Counted from the first letter of the stretch, positions 1 through 7,623 are shown. The stretch: 12,515 bases of DNA from an uncultured Clostridia bacterium (GCA_947624925.1 CANQMG010000043.1:1-12515), one strand, 5' to 3'. Notes: generated by a model not told the origin, from the letters alone. Translations and numbers: made by a program.

Positions 1-7
1 TAAGTTT

Positions 8-13
8 GGAGGT
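8..13 (+). promoter_or_regulatory. Ribosome binding site of pyrC
   Basis: GGAGGT lies 11 nt before the ATG at 25, slightly longer than usual spacing but the only good site near it. The TAA at positions 1-3 could be the stop of an upstream gene (pyrB or another pyr gene would fit), but nothing upstream is visible. Confidence 0.7.
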
Positions 14-24
14 AATGAGATAAT

Positions 25-1302
25 ATGAAAATTCTTTTAAAAAATGGAAAAATTTTTGACTATGAAACTAAACTACAAGAAATTAAAGACTTACTTATTG
101 AAGATGATAAAATTGTAAAAATTGATGATAACATAAAAGAAAATGCCGATACAATAATTGATTGTACAGGATTGTTTATTATTCCTGGAATGATAGATAT
201 GCATTGCCATCTAAGAGAACCTGGGTTTGAACATAAAGAAACTATAGAAACTGGAAGTAAGAGTGCTATTGCTGGAGGTTTTACTACTATTTGTCCTATG
301 CCAAATACAAAACCAACACCTGATAGTGCTATTATTTTGCAAGAAATTACGCAAAAAGTAAGAGAGGTGGCTGTATGTAATGTATTACCTTATTCATCAG
401 TAACAAAAGGAGAAAAAGGAGAAGAATTAGTAAATTTTGAAGAAATGAAAAAAGCTGGAGCGATTGCTTTTTCGGATGATGGTATGCCAGTAAATAATAG
501 TAGAATAATGAGAGAGGCAATTATAAAAGCAAATATGCTTGGAACTTTTGTTGCATCACATTGTGAAGAAAAGTCAGTTTCTGCAGGAGCTATTAACGCA
601 GGAGAAGTAGCTGAAAAATTACAAGTACAAGGAGTATTACCAGAGGCAGAAGAAATTATGGCAGCAAGAGAAATTGTTATATCAGAGACTAACAATGTAA
701 GAGCACATATATGCCATGTAAGTACAAAAACATCTATAAATATGATTAGAGATGCTAAAAAAAGAGGTGTAAAGGTAACTTGTGAGACTTGCCCACATTA
801 TTTTACATTTACAGTAAATGAAGTATTAAAATCTGGAACAAATGCTAAAATGAACCCACCTTTAAGAGAAGAAAAAGATAGGCAAGCTGTTATAGAAGGA
901 CTAAAAGATGGAACGATAGATTGTATTATTACAGATCATGCTCCTCATAGTGAAGATGAAAAAAATGTTGAACTTTCAAAAGCACCAAATGGAATTATAG
1001 GATTTGAAACTGCATTGTCTGCAGAGATAATGAATTTAATAGATACAGGATATATTAGTTATTTAGATTTAGTAAAACTAACATCATATAATCCAGCTAA
1101 AATTTTAGGAATAGATAAGGGAATAATAAAAGAAGGAAAAACTGCAGATATCACAATATTTAATCCAAATGAAGAATACATATACTCAAAGGGAAAAATA
1201 GTATCAAAATCAAAAAATAGCCCATTTATAGACCATAAATTAAAAGGAAAAGTTAAGTACACTATTGTAAATGGAAAAATAATGTATAAAGATGCAAAAT
1301 AA
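25..1302 (+). CDS. pyrC: Dihydroorotase (class I)
   Basis: Dihydroorotase catalyses the reversible cyclisation of N-carbamoyl-aspartate to dihydroorotate, the third step of UMP synthesis, in the cytoplasm. The 425-aa length is normal for the bacterial class I enzyme. The amidohydrolase metal site is complete: DMHCHLREPG holds the HxH pair (H60, H62) and the substrate-binding Arg, SDDG holds D151/D152, and H179, H231 and D304 (in DHAPH) complete it. MNPPLR (about 276-281) is the typical substrate-loop motif. The N- and C-terminal segments (1-55 and 370-425) form the small beta domain of the amidohydrolase fold. The stop is 18 bp before pyrF, so the two are surely co-transcribed. Nothing looks damaged. 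Family and function are secure; allantoinase and hydantoinase are less likely given the pyrF neighbour and the motif set. Confidence 0.97.
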   Translation: MKILLKNGKIFDYETKLQEIKDLLIEDDKIVKIDDNIKENADTIIDCTGLFIIPGMIDMHCHLREPGFEHKETIETGSKSAIAGGFTTICPMPNTKPTPDSAIILQEITQKVREVAVCNVLPYSSVTKGEKGEELVNFEEMKKAGAIAFSDDGMPVNNSRIMREAIIKANMLGTFVASHCEEKSVSAGAINAGEVAEKLQVQGVLPEAEEIMAAREIVISETNNVRAHICHVSTKTSINMIRDAKKRGVKVTCETCPHYFTFTVNEVLKSGTNAKMNPPLREEKDRQAVIEGLKDGTIDCIITDHAPHSEDEKNVELSKAPNGIIGFETALSAEIMNLIDTGYISYLDLVKLTSYNPAKILGIDKGIIKEGKTADITIFNPNEEYIYSKGKIVSKSKNSPFIDHKLKGKVKYTIVNGKIMYKDAK

Positions 1303-1320
1303 ATATTTATGGAGGTAAAA

Positions 1321-2257
1321 ATGAATGCAATTGATAGATTAATTGAAAAAATAAGAGAAAAAAATAATCCAACAGTAATGGGACTTGACCCAAGGTATGA
1401 AATGATACCAGAGGTAGTTAGAAAAAAATATACGGCAGATTTAGCTGGAGCATCAAAGGCAATATTAGAATTTAATAAAGAGTTAATAGACAATACATAT
1501 GATATTATTCCTGCTATAAAACCACAACTAGCATTTTATGAAATGTTTGGTATAGAAGGTATGAATGCATTTAAAGAAACATGTAAATATGCAAAAGAAA
1601 AGGGATTAATTGTTATTGTAGATGCTAAAAGAGGAGATATTGGTACTACTGCAAAAGGATATTCTAATGCATATTTAGGAAAGACCATTATTGGAGATAA
1701 TAGTGTTTATGCATTTAATAATATTGATTTTTTGACTGTAAATCCATATATGGGAATAGATAGTATAAAACCATTTATAGAAGATTGTGCAAAATATGAA
1801 AAGGGTATATTTGTTCTTGTAAAAACGTCTAATCAATCATCAGGTGAAATACAAGATTTAAAACTAGAAAATGGTGAAACTGTATATGAACATGTCGCAG
1901 GTTTAACAGAAGAGTGGGGAAAGGATTTAATTGGAAAATATGGATATAGTAGTATTTGCGCAGTAGTTGGTGCAACATATCCTAAGCAACTAAAAGAACT
2001 AAGACAAAAATTACCACATACATTCTTTTTAATTCCTGGATATGGAGCTCAGCGGAGGAAAAGCAGAAGATATTGCATTAGGATTTAATAAAGATGGATT
2101 AGGTGGAATAATAAATGCATCAAGAAGCTTAATGTGTGCATATAAATCTGACAAATGGAAAGACAAATATTCAGATGAAGAATACGGAAAAGCTGCTAGA
2201 GAAGAGGCTATAGAAATGAGAGATACATTAAATAGTTGTATATTTAAAAATTATTAA
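1321..2257 (+). CDS. pyrF: Orotidine 5'-phosphate decarboxylase, needs +1 frameshift at CGG 2053
   Basis: PyrF decarboxylates OMP to UMP, the last step of the pathway started by the upstream pyrC. The ATG at 1321 is chosen because GGAGGT (1311-1316) lies 4 nt before it; an ATG at 1309 would put the binding site inside the gene. DAKRGDIGTT (101-110) carries the catalytic Asp-Lys-Asp set, and NPYMG (141-145) and the VVGAT strand fit the longer bacterial OMPDC subfamily. Frame 0 runs to Q244 of GYGAQ and then reads CGG into a meaningless basic tail that stops at 2088. Skipping the C at 2053 gives GYGAQGGKAED and then GGIINASRS, the conserved phosphate-binding end, stopping at 2257 for a 311-aa product. 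The frame 0 product would lack that end and should be inactive. The gene is either recoded or broken by one inserted C; see the findings. Confidence 0.93.
2053..2056 (+). other. Putative +1 frameshift site CGG-A in pyrF
   Basis: The frame 0 context is CAG CGG AGG; the conserved protein needs CAG, skip C, GGA GGA AAA. This is one of only two in-frame CGG codons in the window, and the other (6461) has the same role and the same following A. A weak GGAG (2044-2047) precedes it; I see no convincing downstream hairpin. A single-base insertion by mutation or assembly error would look the same at this site alone. Confidence 0.6.
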
Positions 2258-2282
2258 CATTTTTTGCAAATAATGTTTACTT

Positions 2283-2311
2283 TTGTAAAAAAATTATATA
2301 AAATATATAAA
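2283..2311 (+). promoter_or_regulatory. Possible sigma-A promoter before the glycosyltransferase
   Basis: TTGTAA (2283-2288), a 17-bp spacer and TATAAA (2306-2311) lie in the 87-bp gap after pyrF, about 30 bp before the start codon. The spacing is ideal, but the region is almost pure AT so chance matches are likely. Confidence 0.45.
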
Positions 2312-2344
2312 AAACAAAAGAGAATTTGAAAGGAGTATTTGTAT

Positions 2345-3637
2345 ATGAAAATACTTATGCTTACATGGGAATATCCACCTAGAATAGTTGGTGGAATTGC
2401 AAGGGTTGTTCATGATTTATCAAAAAGATTAATAAAAGATGGACATGAAGTTACTGTTGTTACTTATAGAGAAGGCAATTTACCTTATTATGAAAATGAT
2501 AAAGGTGTAAATGTTTACAGAGTAGATAATTATATGATTAATCCAAACAATTTTATAGATTGGATAATGCAATTAAACTTTAATTTAATTGCTAAAGCTA
2601 ATGAAATAATGTTAAATCAAGGTAAATTTGATGTTATACATGCACATGATTGGTTGGTTGCATATGCTGCCAAAACATTAAAAAATTCTTACGATATACC
2701 AATAGTTGCTACAATTCATGCTACAGAGGCTGGAAGAAATAGTGGTATACATGATGAAGTACAAAGATACATAAATGATACAGAGTGGATGTTAACTTAT
2801 GAATCAAATGAAGTTATAGTCAATAGTAATTTTATGAAAAATGAGCTTCAGAGATTATTTGGTCTACCTTTTGAGAAGATAAATGTTATACCTAATGGAG
2901 TTAACTTAAATAACTATAGTGGTATAGAAAAAGATTATGAGTTTAGAAGAAGATATGCTGCAGATAATGAAAAAATAATTCTTTTCTCTGGAAGATTAGT
3001 TTATGAAAAGGGTGTACAATATTTAATTTCTGCTATGCCTAAAATATTAAATGGATATAATGATACTAAACTTTTAATTGCAGGAAAAGGTGGAATGCTA
3101 GATGAATTAAAAGCACAAGTAAATTATTTAGGCATACAAAACAAAGTTTATTTTACAGGATATATGGATTATAAATCTTTGTGTAAATTATATAAATGTG
3201 CAGATATATCTGTATTTCCAAGTACATATGAACCTTTTGGAATTGTGGCATTAGAAGCTATGCTTGCTGGAAAACCAATTGTAGTTTCAGATGTTGGTGG
3301 ATTAAATGAAATTGTAGAACATGGTGTGGATGGAATGAAAAGTTATGCAGGAAATCCAAATTCTATAGCAGATTCAATTTTAACATTATTATATGATCAT
3401 CAATTATATGATAAAATTGTAAAAAATGCAAAAAATAAGGTTAAAAATTTATACAATTGGGGTAAAATAGCACAAGATACTCATTTTACTTACCAAAAAG
3501 CTATATGCGAAACTATGGCACAAAGACAAGAAAGACAGATTGCACAGCAAAAAACTAATAAGATTAAAAAGCTAAAGGGAGAAGAAAAAGAAATTACAAA
3601 TCTTTTAGATTTCAGAAAGCGCCAAGCATATGCATAG
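2345..3637 (+). CDS. Family 4 glycosyltransferase (GT-B fold, glycogen synthase-like N-terminus)
   Basis: This is a cytoplasmic retaining glycosyltransferase that moves a sugar from a nucleotide-sugar donor; the acceptor cannot be read from sequence. The ATG at 2345 is preferred over the TTG at 2339 because AAAGGAG (2329-2335) is 9 nt from the ATG and only 3 nt from the TTG. The 430-aa protein starts with MKILMLTWEYPP and GGIARVV (16-22), the donor/acceptor loop typical of starch- and glycogen-synthase-like enzymes. HAHDW (99-103) ends the N-terminal Rossmann half, and NGVNL begins the linker. The C-terminal half has SGRLVYEKG (215-223) and the family Glu-x7-Glu motif, E296 to E304 in EPFGIVALE, then the glycine-rich DVGG loop. 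Residues 390-430 are a charged tail with no recognised domain. Glycogen, cell-surface polysaccharide or glycolipid synthesis are all possible. Confidence 0.88.
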   Translation: MKILMLTWEYPPRIVGGIARVVHDLSKRLIKDGHEVTVVTYREGNLPYYENDKGVNVYRVDNYMINPNNFIDWIMQLNFNLIAKANEIMLNQGKFDVIHAHDWLVAYAAKTLKNSYDIPIVATIHATEAGRNSGIHDEVQRYINDTEWMLTYESNEVIVNSNFMKNELQRLFGLPFEKINVIPNGVNLNNYSGIEKDYEFRRRYAADNEKIILFSGRLVYEKGVQYLISAMPKILNGYNDTKLLIAGKGGMLDELKAQVNYLGIQNKVYFTGYMDYKSLCKLYKCADISVFPSTYEPFGIVALEAMLAGKPIVVSDVGGLNEIVEHGVDGMKSYAGNPNSIADSILTLLYDHQLYDKIVKNAKNKVKNLYNWGKIAQDTHFTYQKAICETMAQRQERQIAQQKTNKIKKLKGEEKEITNLLDFRKRQAYA

Positions 3638-3674
3638 AAAGTTAATAAACAAAATTTTATAGGAGGTTACTTAA

Positions 3675-4010
3675 ATGAATGTATATGATACAGTTAATAA
3701 ACTTGCACAAGAGCTAAAAGAATCATCAGAATATAATGAATATAAAAAACTAAAAGATGAAGTTAAATCTAATAATGAATTAAGTCAAAAGATTAAAGAA
3801 TTTGAAGAAATGAGATATAATATACAAATCTCAGAATTGCAAGGACAAGCCACAGATAAAGAAAAAGCACAAAAATTACAAGAATTGTATACTGAGTTAT
3901 TAAAAAATGAAAATGTTAAGAAATATTTTGATGCAGAATTTAAATTTAATGTTTTATTAGCAGATGTAAATAAAATAATTGGAGATGCAGTAAAAGATGT
4001 TTTAGGTTAA
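3675..4010 (+). CDS. YlbF-family regulator protein
   Basis: A 111-aa, almost fully helical, highly charged protein of the Com_YlbF family. In Bacillus subtilis the relatives YlbF, YmcA and YaaT form a complex that influences competence, biofilm formation and sporulation and helps RNase Y act on mRNA. MNVYDTVNKLAQELKES at the N-terminus, the middle EFEEMRYNIQ segment and the C-terminal FNVLLADVNKIIGDAV block match the usual pattern of two long helices forming a coiled coil. AGGAGG (3661-3666) lies 8 nt before the ATG. The gene follows the glycosyltransferase by 37 bp with no promoter seen between, so the two are probably co-transcribed. A hairpin terminator follows immediately. The gene is intact. 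I cannot tell YlbF from YmcA here, so no symbol is given. Confidence 0.85.
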   Translation: MNVYDTVNKLAQELKESSEYNEYKKLKDEVKSNNELSQKIKEFEEMRYNIQISELQGQATDKEKAQKLQELYTELLKNENVKKYFDAEFKFNVLLADVNKIIGDAVKDVLG

Positions 4011-4047
4011 AAAGATGTTGGGAGAAAGGTATACTTAACATCTTTTT
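4009..4047 (+). terminator. Rho-independent terminator after the YlbF-family gene
   Basis: Perfect 11-bp arms AAAAAGATGTT (4009-4019) and AACATCTTTTT (4037-4047) enclose a 17-nt loop. The left arm starts in the stop codon and the right arm ends in a T run. The stem is low in GC, as expected in this genome, so termination may be partial and let the next gene be read through. Confidence 0.6.
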
Positions 4048-4070
4048 CCTGTATTTAAAGGAGATTTTTA

Positions 4071-4757
4071 ATGTATAGATTAGTTATTATATTAATTAGT
4101 ATAATTGTTTTGGCAATAATAAAATTTATTTTTAAAATAAATTTTAAAGAGATAAAAGATATAGATAAAAATAATAAAAGTAGTGAATTAGATAATATAA
4201 CTAAAAAGCTTCCAGATGATGAAACAGTTTGCAAAGAAATATTAAAATTACTTAATAATACAAATGTAAAAATAGAAAAAGATGAACAATATCAGAGTTG
4301 TTTATATACTGTTTTTAATAACAAAATAACACTTGGAAAGTTTACATCTGATTATATACGTGTGCAAACAATTGCACATGAATGTTTACATTCAGTACAA
4401 AGTAAAAGAATTTTGCTTTCGAATTTTATCATATCCAATATTTACATATTTTATTTTATAATATTTATAATATTGAGAATACTAAAAATAAATATATATG
4501 CAAATATAACTTTTCCTGTATTTATTATTTTATCAATGCTACAATTTGCTTTAAGAGCATATTTGGAAAATGATGCAATGACAAAAGCAAAATATGTAGC
4601 AAAAGAATATCTAGAAAATACAAAACAATGTAGTAATGAAGAAATAGAAAAACTAATGTCAAAATATGATCAAATAAATCAAATGGGAATACCAACAACA
4701 AACTTTATATTACTCGCAAAAAATATAATAAAAATAATGATATTTAGTATATTGTAA
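4071..4757 (+). CDS. Membrane protein with HExxH metallopeptidase-like motif
   Basis: A 228-aa protein I do not recognise as a named family. It has an N-terminal membrane helix (about 3-22), a soluble stretch (25-115), two close hydrophobic segments (about 117-137 and 146-163) and a hydrophobic C-terminus (about 212-228). HECLH at 103-107 sits just before the second helix and is the zinc-binding pattern of gluzincin-type proteases. E166 in YLENDA, after the helical pair, is a plausible third ligand. The arrangement resembles a shortened relative of the YugP-type membrane zinc peptidases, but this is inference from motif spacing. AAAGGAG (4057-4063) lies 7 nt before the ATG. It follows the terminator directly and a promoter is at 4776 behind it, so it is either expressed by read-through or alone at a low level. 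The substrate is unknown. Confidence 0.7.
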   Translation: MYRLVIILISIIVLAIIKFIFKINFKEIKDIDKNNKSSELDNITKKLPDDETVCKEILKLLNNTNVKIEKDEQYQSCLYTVFNNKITLGKFTSDYIRVQTIAHECLHSVQSKRILLSNFIISNIYIFYFIIFIILRILKINIYANITFPVFIILSMLQFALRAYLENDAMTKAKYVAKEYLENTKQCSNEEIEKLMSKYDQINQMGIPTTNFILLAKNIIKIMIFSIL

Positions 4758-4775
4758 AAAATATTTAAAATTTTG

Positions 4776-4804
4776 TTGAAAAAATTTCCTTTATAGAATA
4801 TAAT
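4776..4804 (+). promoter_or_regulatory. Sigma-A promoter for the HD-like/endonuclease Q/spoIIM group
   Basis: TTGAAA (4776-4781), exactly 17 bp, then the consensus TATAAT (4799-4804). It lies in the 112-bp gap before the start at 4870, leaving an untranslated leader of about 60 nt. This is one of the best promoter matches in the window. Confidence 0.75.
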
Positions 4805-4869
4805 TTATTTGGAAAAATTTTACTTACGAAAAATACTCTAAACGCAATGTTTGCATAATGGAGGTTTAT

Positions 4870-5415
4870 ATGGATACTTTTGCTGATTACATATTATCTG
4901 AAAAAGATTTAATAAAAAAACTTGAAATTGTATATTATCTACAGAAAAGACAAAATATCTTTTTTGATACATCTGTTATTTTTAAAGCTAAACTTGCAGA
5001 AATGTTTATAGATTCAATGAATTTAAATGTGGATAAGAATTTAGTTCTTACTGCTGTATTGTTATATGCATGTAAAAAAACAAAGGATGCTACAGATATT
5101 AATAAGGTAAGAAGCTATACAGTTGAAGGTGCAAAATATTTAGAAAGTTTAGGCTTTTCAAAAAGATTTTGCAAAATATGTATGGAGGCCAACAGATATA
5201 ATGATGATGGAAATACTGTAAGAGAGCCTGAGAGTGATTTATTAGAGCTTATAGATATTTTTGGAGGACTAGTTTTAGATAGACCAGAAAGAAAAGGTTT
5301 TCCTATTGATGAGGCAATAGTTTTAGCAGAACATAGAAACTTAAAAGGTTATGAAAATAAATATATGGAATTATTTAAGGAGTTTATTTATAAAGAAGAA
5401 GGTGTAAGAGTATGA
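4870..5415 (+). CDS. Degenerate HD-domain-like protein, function unknown
   Basis: The start is placed at ATG 4870, 5 nt after GGAGG (4860-4864); the in-frame ATG at 4858 would lie ahead of the binding site. The 181-aa protein is soluble and mostly helical. Its layout recalls an HD phosphohydrolase. A hydrophobic helix AVLLYACKK (62-70) stands where LLHDIGK would be. A segment EGAKYLESLGFSKRFCKICMEA (86-107) corresponds to the usual GA-x-LE-x-LG helix leading to a His pair, and a helix with LLELIDIFGGL (124-134) corresponds to the late Asp helix. The His-Asp pair and the following histidines are replaced by Tyr-Ala, Asn and Arg, so metal-dependent hydrolysis is unlikely; a binding or scaffold role is my inference. 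The stop overlaps the start of the next gene (ATGA), indicating translational coupling. Confidence 0.7.
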   Translation: MDTFADYILSEKDLIKKLEIVYYLQKRQNIFFDTSVIFKAKLAEMFIDSMNLNVDKNLVLTAVLLYACKKTKDATDINKVRSYTVEGAKYLESLGFSKRFCKICMEANRYNDDGNTVREPESDLLELIDIFGGLVLDRPERKGFPIDEAIVLAEHRNLKGYENKYMELFKEFIYKEEGVRV

Positions 5416-5639
5416 ATAATCCAATTACAGAGAATAATTTTTATGGTCCAGTTGCAGATTTAACATTTTTTTTTAACAATTGTAAAGGTATAGATTTAAA
5501 GGATATAATAAATTTAATGAAAAATATAGATATTAAGAAAATTATTTATATATTAAGTCAAAGAAATAATGAAAAAACATTAGCTGAAGAAAATAAACAA
5601 AGAGAAGATAGAAATAATGATTTAGGTATAGGAATGTAA
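5412..5639 (+). CDS. Small hypothetical protein (75 aa), coupled to the HD-like gene
   Basis: I do not recognise this protein. The ATG overlaps the upstream stop by 4 nt (ATGA), and only a weak purine stretch precedes it, so translation probably depends on ribosomes ending the previous gene. The N-terminus (1-20) is polar and aromatic, with FYGPVADLTFFFNN. It is followed by an amphipathic helix region (27-50) and a strongly charged tail rich in Glu, Lys, Arg and Asn. There is no signal peptide or membrane helix. Codon use matches the neighbours and the next gene starts 29 bp later, which supports a real gene. Its tight coupling suggests that it works with the degenerate HD-like protein. Confidence 0.6.
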   Translation: MNNPITENNFYGPVADLTFFFNNCKGIDLKDIINLMKNIDIKKIIYILSQRNNEKTLAEENKQREDRNNDLGIGM

Positions 5640-5668
5640 AATATTTAAATATAGAATTGGAGTAAATA

Positions 5669-6866
5669 ATGTACGAAGTATTTGCAGATTTACATGTTCA
5701 TATTGGTAGAAGTGAAAATAATAAACCAATAAAAATAACTGCAGCTAAGTCACTTAATTTTGCTAATATTGCTAAAGAATGTGTAGATAGAAAAGGAATA
5801 AATATTGTAGGAATAATAGATTGTGCATCTCCTTATGTTATAGAAGATATAGAAAATTTTCTAAAACAAGGTGAAGCATATGAAATAGAAGATGGAGGAA
5901 TTATATATAAAGATAAAGTTTGTATAATTCTTGGCAGTGAAATAGAAACATCTGAGGTAAATAGTGAAGGAAAAACTGGAAGTGCACATAATTTATGCTA
6001 TTTTCCAAGGCTTTCAGATATAAAAGGTTTTTCTAATGAAATGAAAAATTATATAAAAAATATAACATTAAGCTCTCAAAGAGCTTCTATTTCTGCTTAT
6101 CAATTAATAGATATTGTAGAAAAGTATAATGGTGTTTTAATTCCAGCACATGCTTTTACACCTCATAAAAGTTTTTATGGTAATTGTACAGATAGATTAG
6201 AAAAGATTTTTAAAGATAAATATAATAAAATTCCAGCTATAGAGTTAGGTTTAAGTTCGGATACATATTTAGCAGATACTATTTCCGAATTAGAGTCTAA
6301 AACTTTTTTAACTAATTCTGATGCTCATTCTTTACCTAAAATTGCAAGAGAATACAATAAAGTTTTAGTAGAAAATATTAGTTTTAAAGAATTACTAAAA
6401 GCTATAAAAAATGAAGATGGAAGAAAGATAATTGCAAATTATGGACTAGACCCAAAACTTCGGAAAATATCATAGAACATATTGCGAAACTTGCGGTAAA
6501 ACGATTGAAGGAAAGCCTCCTGTAACAAAATGCACAGATTGTGATAGTAAAAATATTACTATGGGAGTTTTTGATAGAATTGAAATAATAAAAGATAAAC
6601 AAAGCACTAAAAGTCCTGAAAATAGGCCACCATATATTTATCAAATTCCGCTAACATTTATACCAGGTTTAGGTGGAAAGACTATTGATAAATTACTTAA
6701 TAGTTTTGAAACAGAAATGAACATATTACATAAGTTATCAAAAGATGACATTGAAGCCGTTGTTGGAGAAAAAATTGCAAATAATATTGTATGTGCAAGA
6801 GATGGAAAATTGAGTATACAAGCTGGTGGCGGAGGAGTATACGGAAAAATATGTGCTAAAGATTAA
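5669..6866 (+). CDS. Endonuclease Q-type PHP protein, needs +1 frameshift at CGG 6461
   Basis: Relatives (endonuclease Q, TIGR00375 family) cut DNA 5' of deaminated bases such as uracil and hypoxanthine. Start ATG 5669 follows GGAG (5659-5662). The PHP domain has its metal ligands in order: DLHVH (7-11), D51, E91 in GSEIE, H107, H161 in PAHAFTP, and D218 and H220 in SDAH. Frame 0 reaches GLDPKL (to L264), reads CGG and stops at 6475. Skipping the C at 6461 restores LGKYHRTYCETCG, a four-cysteine zinc site (C272, C275, C288, C291), and then FIPGLGGKT (330-338) with the C-terminal helix-hairpin-helix-like region, ending at 6866 for 398 aa, the normal family length. The unshifted product would lack the zinc site and the DNA-binding end. 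The ATG at 6561 has no ribosome binding site and lies inside the conserved domain, so the two parts are one gene. Confidence 0.88.
6461..6464 (+). other. Putative +1 frameshift site CGG-A in the endonuclease Q gene
   Basis: The frame 0 context is CTT CGG AAA; the family needs CTT, skip C, GGA AAA TAT. CTT before a slowly decoded codon is a known slippery P-site context for +1 shifts (prfB, yeast Ty1). A weak interrupted inverted repeat around it (TTCG at 6459-6462 with CGAA about 25 nt on, and an inner AATAT/ATATT) may be chance. It matches the pyrF site in the four bases CGGA. Confidence 0.6.
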
Positions 6867-6930
6867 TTTGTGTAGTTCTAAAATTCTTGTTATTGAATAG
6901 ACATTATGTATAAACACAAGGAGGAAAATA

Positions 6931-7575
6931 ATGAGGACAAAAAGAACACATGATTTTAAAAGTATTACAAGAAGATATATAGAAAATAATATTAGAGAAT
7001 TCTGTATTGTAATTTTATTATTTTTTATAGGAATCATTTTAAGTATTATTTTTATTAATAGCACAAATGATAATCAAATTGAACAAATAAATAATTTTAT
7101 TGGAGATTTTGTAAATACAATTAAACAAAATCCAGATGCTATAAATACATTGCAATTATTAGGAATTTCATTAAAAGAAAATTTTATTCTTATATTAATT
7201 TTATGGTTTATGGGATTAACTGTTATTGGAGTTCCAGTGGTATATGCAATTGTTGTGTTTAGAGGATTTTGCTTAGGATATAGCATTTCCAGCATGATTG
7301 TTACATTTGGTACTTTAAAAGGAGCCCTAGTTGCAATATCTGCTTTACTGTTACAAAATATTATAATAATTCCTTCAATATTGGCATTATCTGTTAGTTG
7401 TATTAGGTTATATAAATCTATAATGAAGGATAAGAGAAGAGAGAATATAAAATCAGAAATTTTTAGACATACTTTTTTGTCTGTTTTTATTCTCATTTTA
7501 GTTGCAATTGCATCACTTATAGAAGTTTATATTTCTAACAATATTTTAATTTCAATAATAGGTAATTTAAATTAA
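6931..7575 (+). CDS. spoIIM: Stage II sporulation protein M
   Basis: SpoIIM is a membrane protein of the engulfment machinery (with SpoIID and SpoIIP) that anchors septal peptidoglycan remodelling during endospore formation. The 214-aa protein shows the family layout: a basic N-terminus (RTKRTHDFKSITRRYIENN), a first helix at about 23-43, a short loop, helices at about 82-112 and 115-155 with the VVFRGFCLGYS stretch, a basic loop (161-173) and a last helix at about 180-211. AAGGAGG lies 5 nt before the ATG. It precedes xerD, a gene order also seen in Bacillus, which supports the name. I see no clear sporulation-sigma promoter in the 64-bp gap in front, so it may be read from the upstream promoter. 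Its presence implies an endospore-forming ancestry. Confidence 0.9.
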   Translation: MRTKRTHDFKSITRRYIENNIREFCIVILLFFIGIILSIIFINSTNDNQIEQINNFIGDFVNTIKQNPDAINTLQLLGISLKENFILILILWFMGLTVIGVPVVYAIVVFRGFCLGYSISSMIVTFGTLKGALVAISALLLQNIIIIPSILALSVSCIRLYKSIMKDKRRENIKSEIFRHTFLSVFILILVAIASLIEVYISNNILISIIGNLN

Positions 7576-7594
7576 AAAATTATGAAAAAAAGTA

Positions 7595-7623
7595 TTTACA
7601 ATTTAGGTTTTATTTGATATAAC
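7595..7623 (+). promoter_or_regulatory. Sigma-A promoter of xerD with extended -10
   Basis: TTTACA (7595-7600), 17 bp, then TATAAC (7618-7623), preceded by TGA so that an extended -10 (TGN) is present. It lies in the 126-bp gap between spoIIM and xerD, about 80 bp before the start codon. Confidence 0.65.

Noticed and set aside
1059..1493. Minus-strand open frames such as this one and those at 390-695, 6738-7064, 7074-7496 and 11296-11544
   Set aside because: They lie opposite well-identified genes, have no binding sites and show no recognisable protein features.
2044..2056. prfB-type stimulatory Shine-Dalgarno before the pyrF shift site
   Set aside because: GGAG is close by but weak, and no counterpart exists at the endonuclease Q site, so it is not a shared element.
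2042..2257. Separate small gene starting at ATG 2042
   Set aside because: It overlaps pyrF, and its protein is exactly the missing conserved end of PyrF. There is no ribosome binding site suited to this ATG.
2257..2280. Terminator hairpin after pyrF (AACATT/AATGTT)
   Set aside because: Only 6 AT-rich pairs, too weak to claim.
2053..6463. CGG reassigned to another amino acid
   Set aside because: Reassigning CGG is known in some Firmicutes, but reading it as any single amino acid leaves the downstream frame wrong at both sites; only a +1 shift restores both proteins.
6561..6866. Separate gene starting at ATG 6561
   Set aside because: It lacks a binding site, and the upstream codons in the same frame encode the first cysteines of the zinc site, continuous with the family back to the CGG.
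6887..6914. Promoter TTGTTA/TATAAA before spoIIM
   Set aside because: The transcript would begin within or next to the ribosome binding site, leaving no leader; a chance match in AT-rich DNA is more likely.
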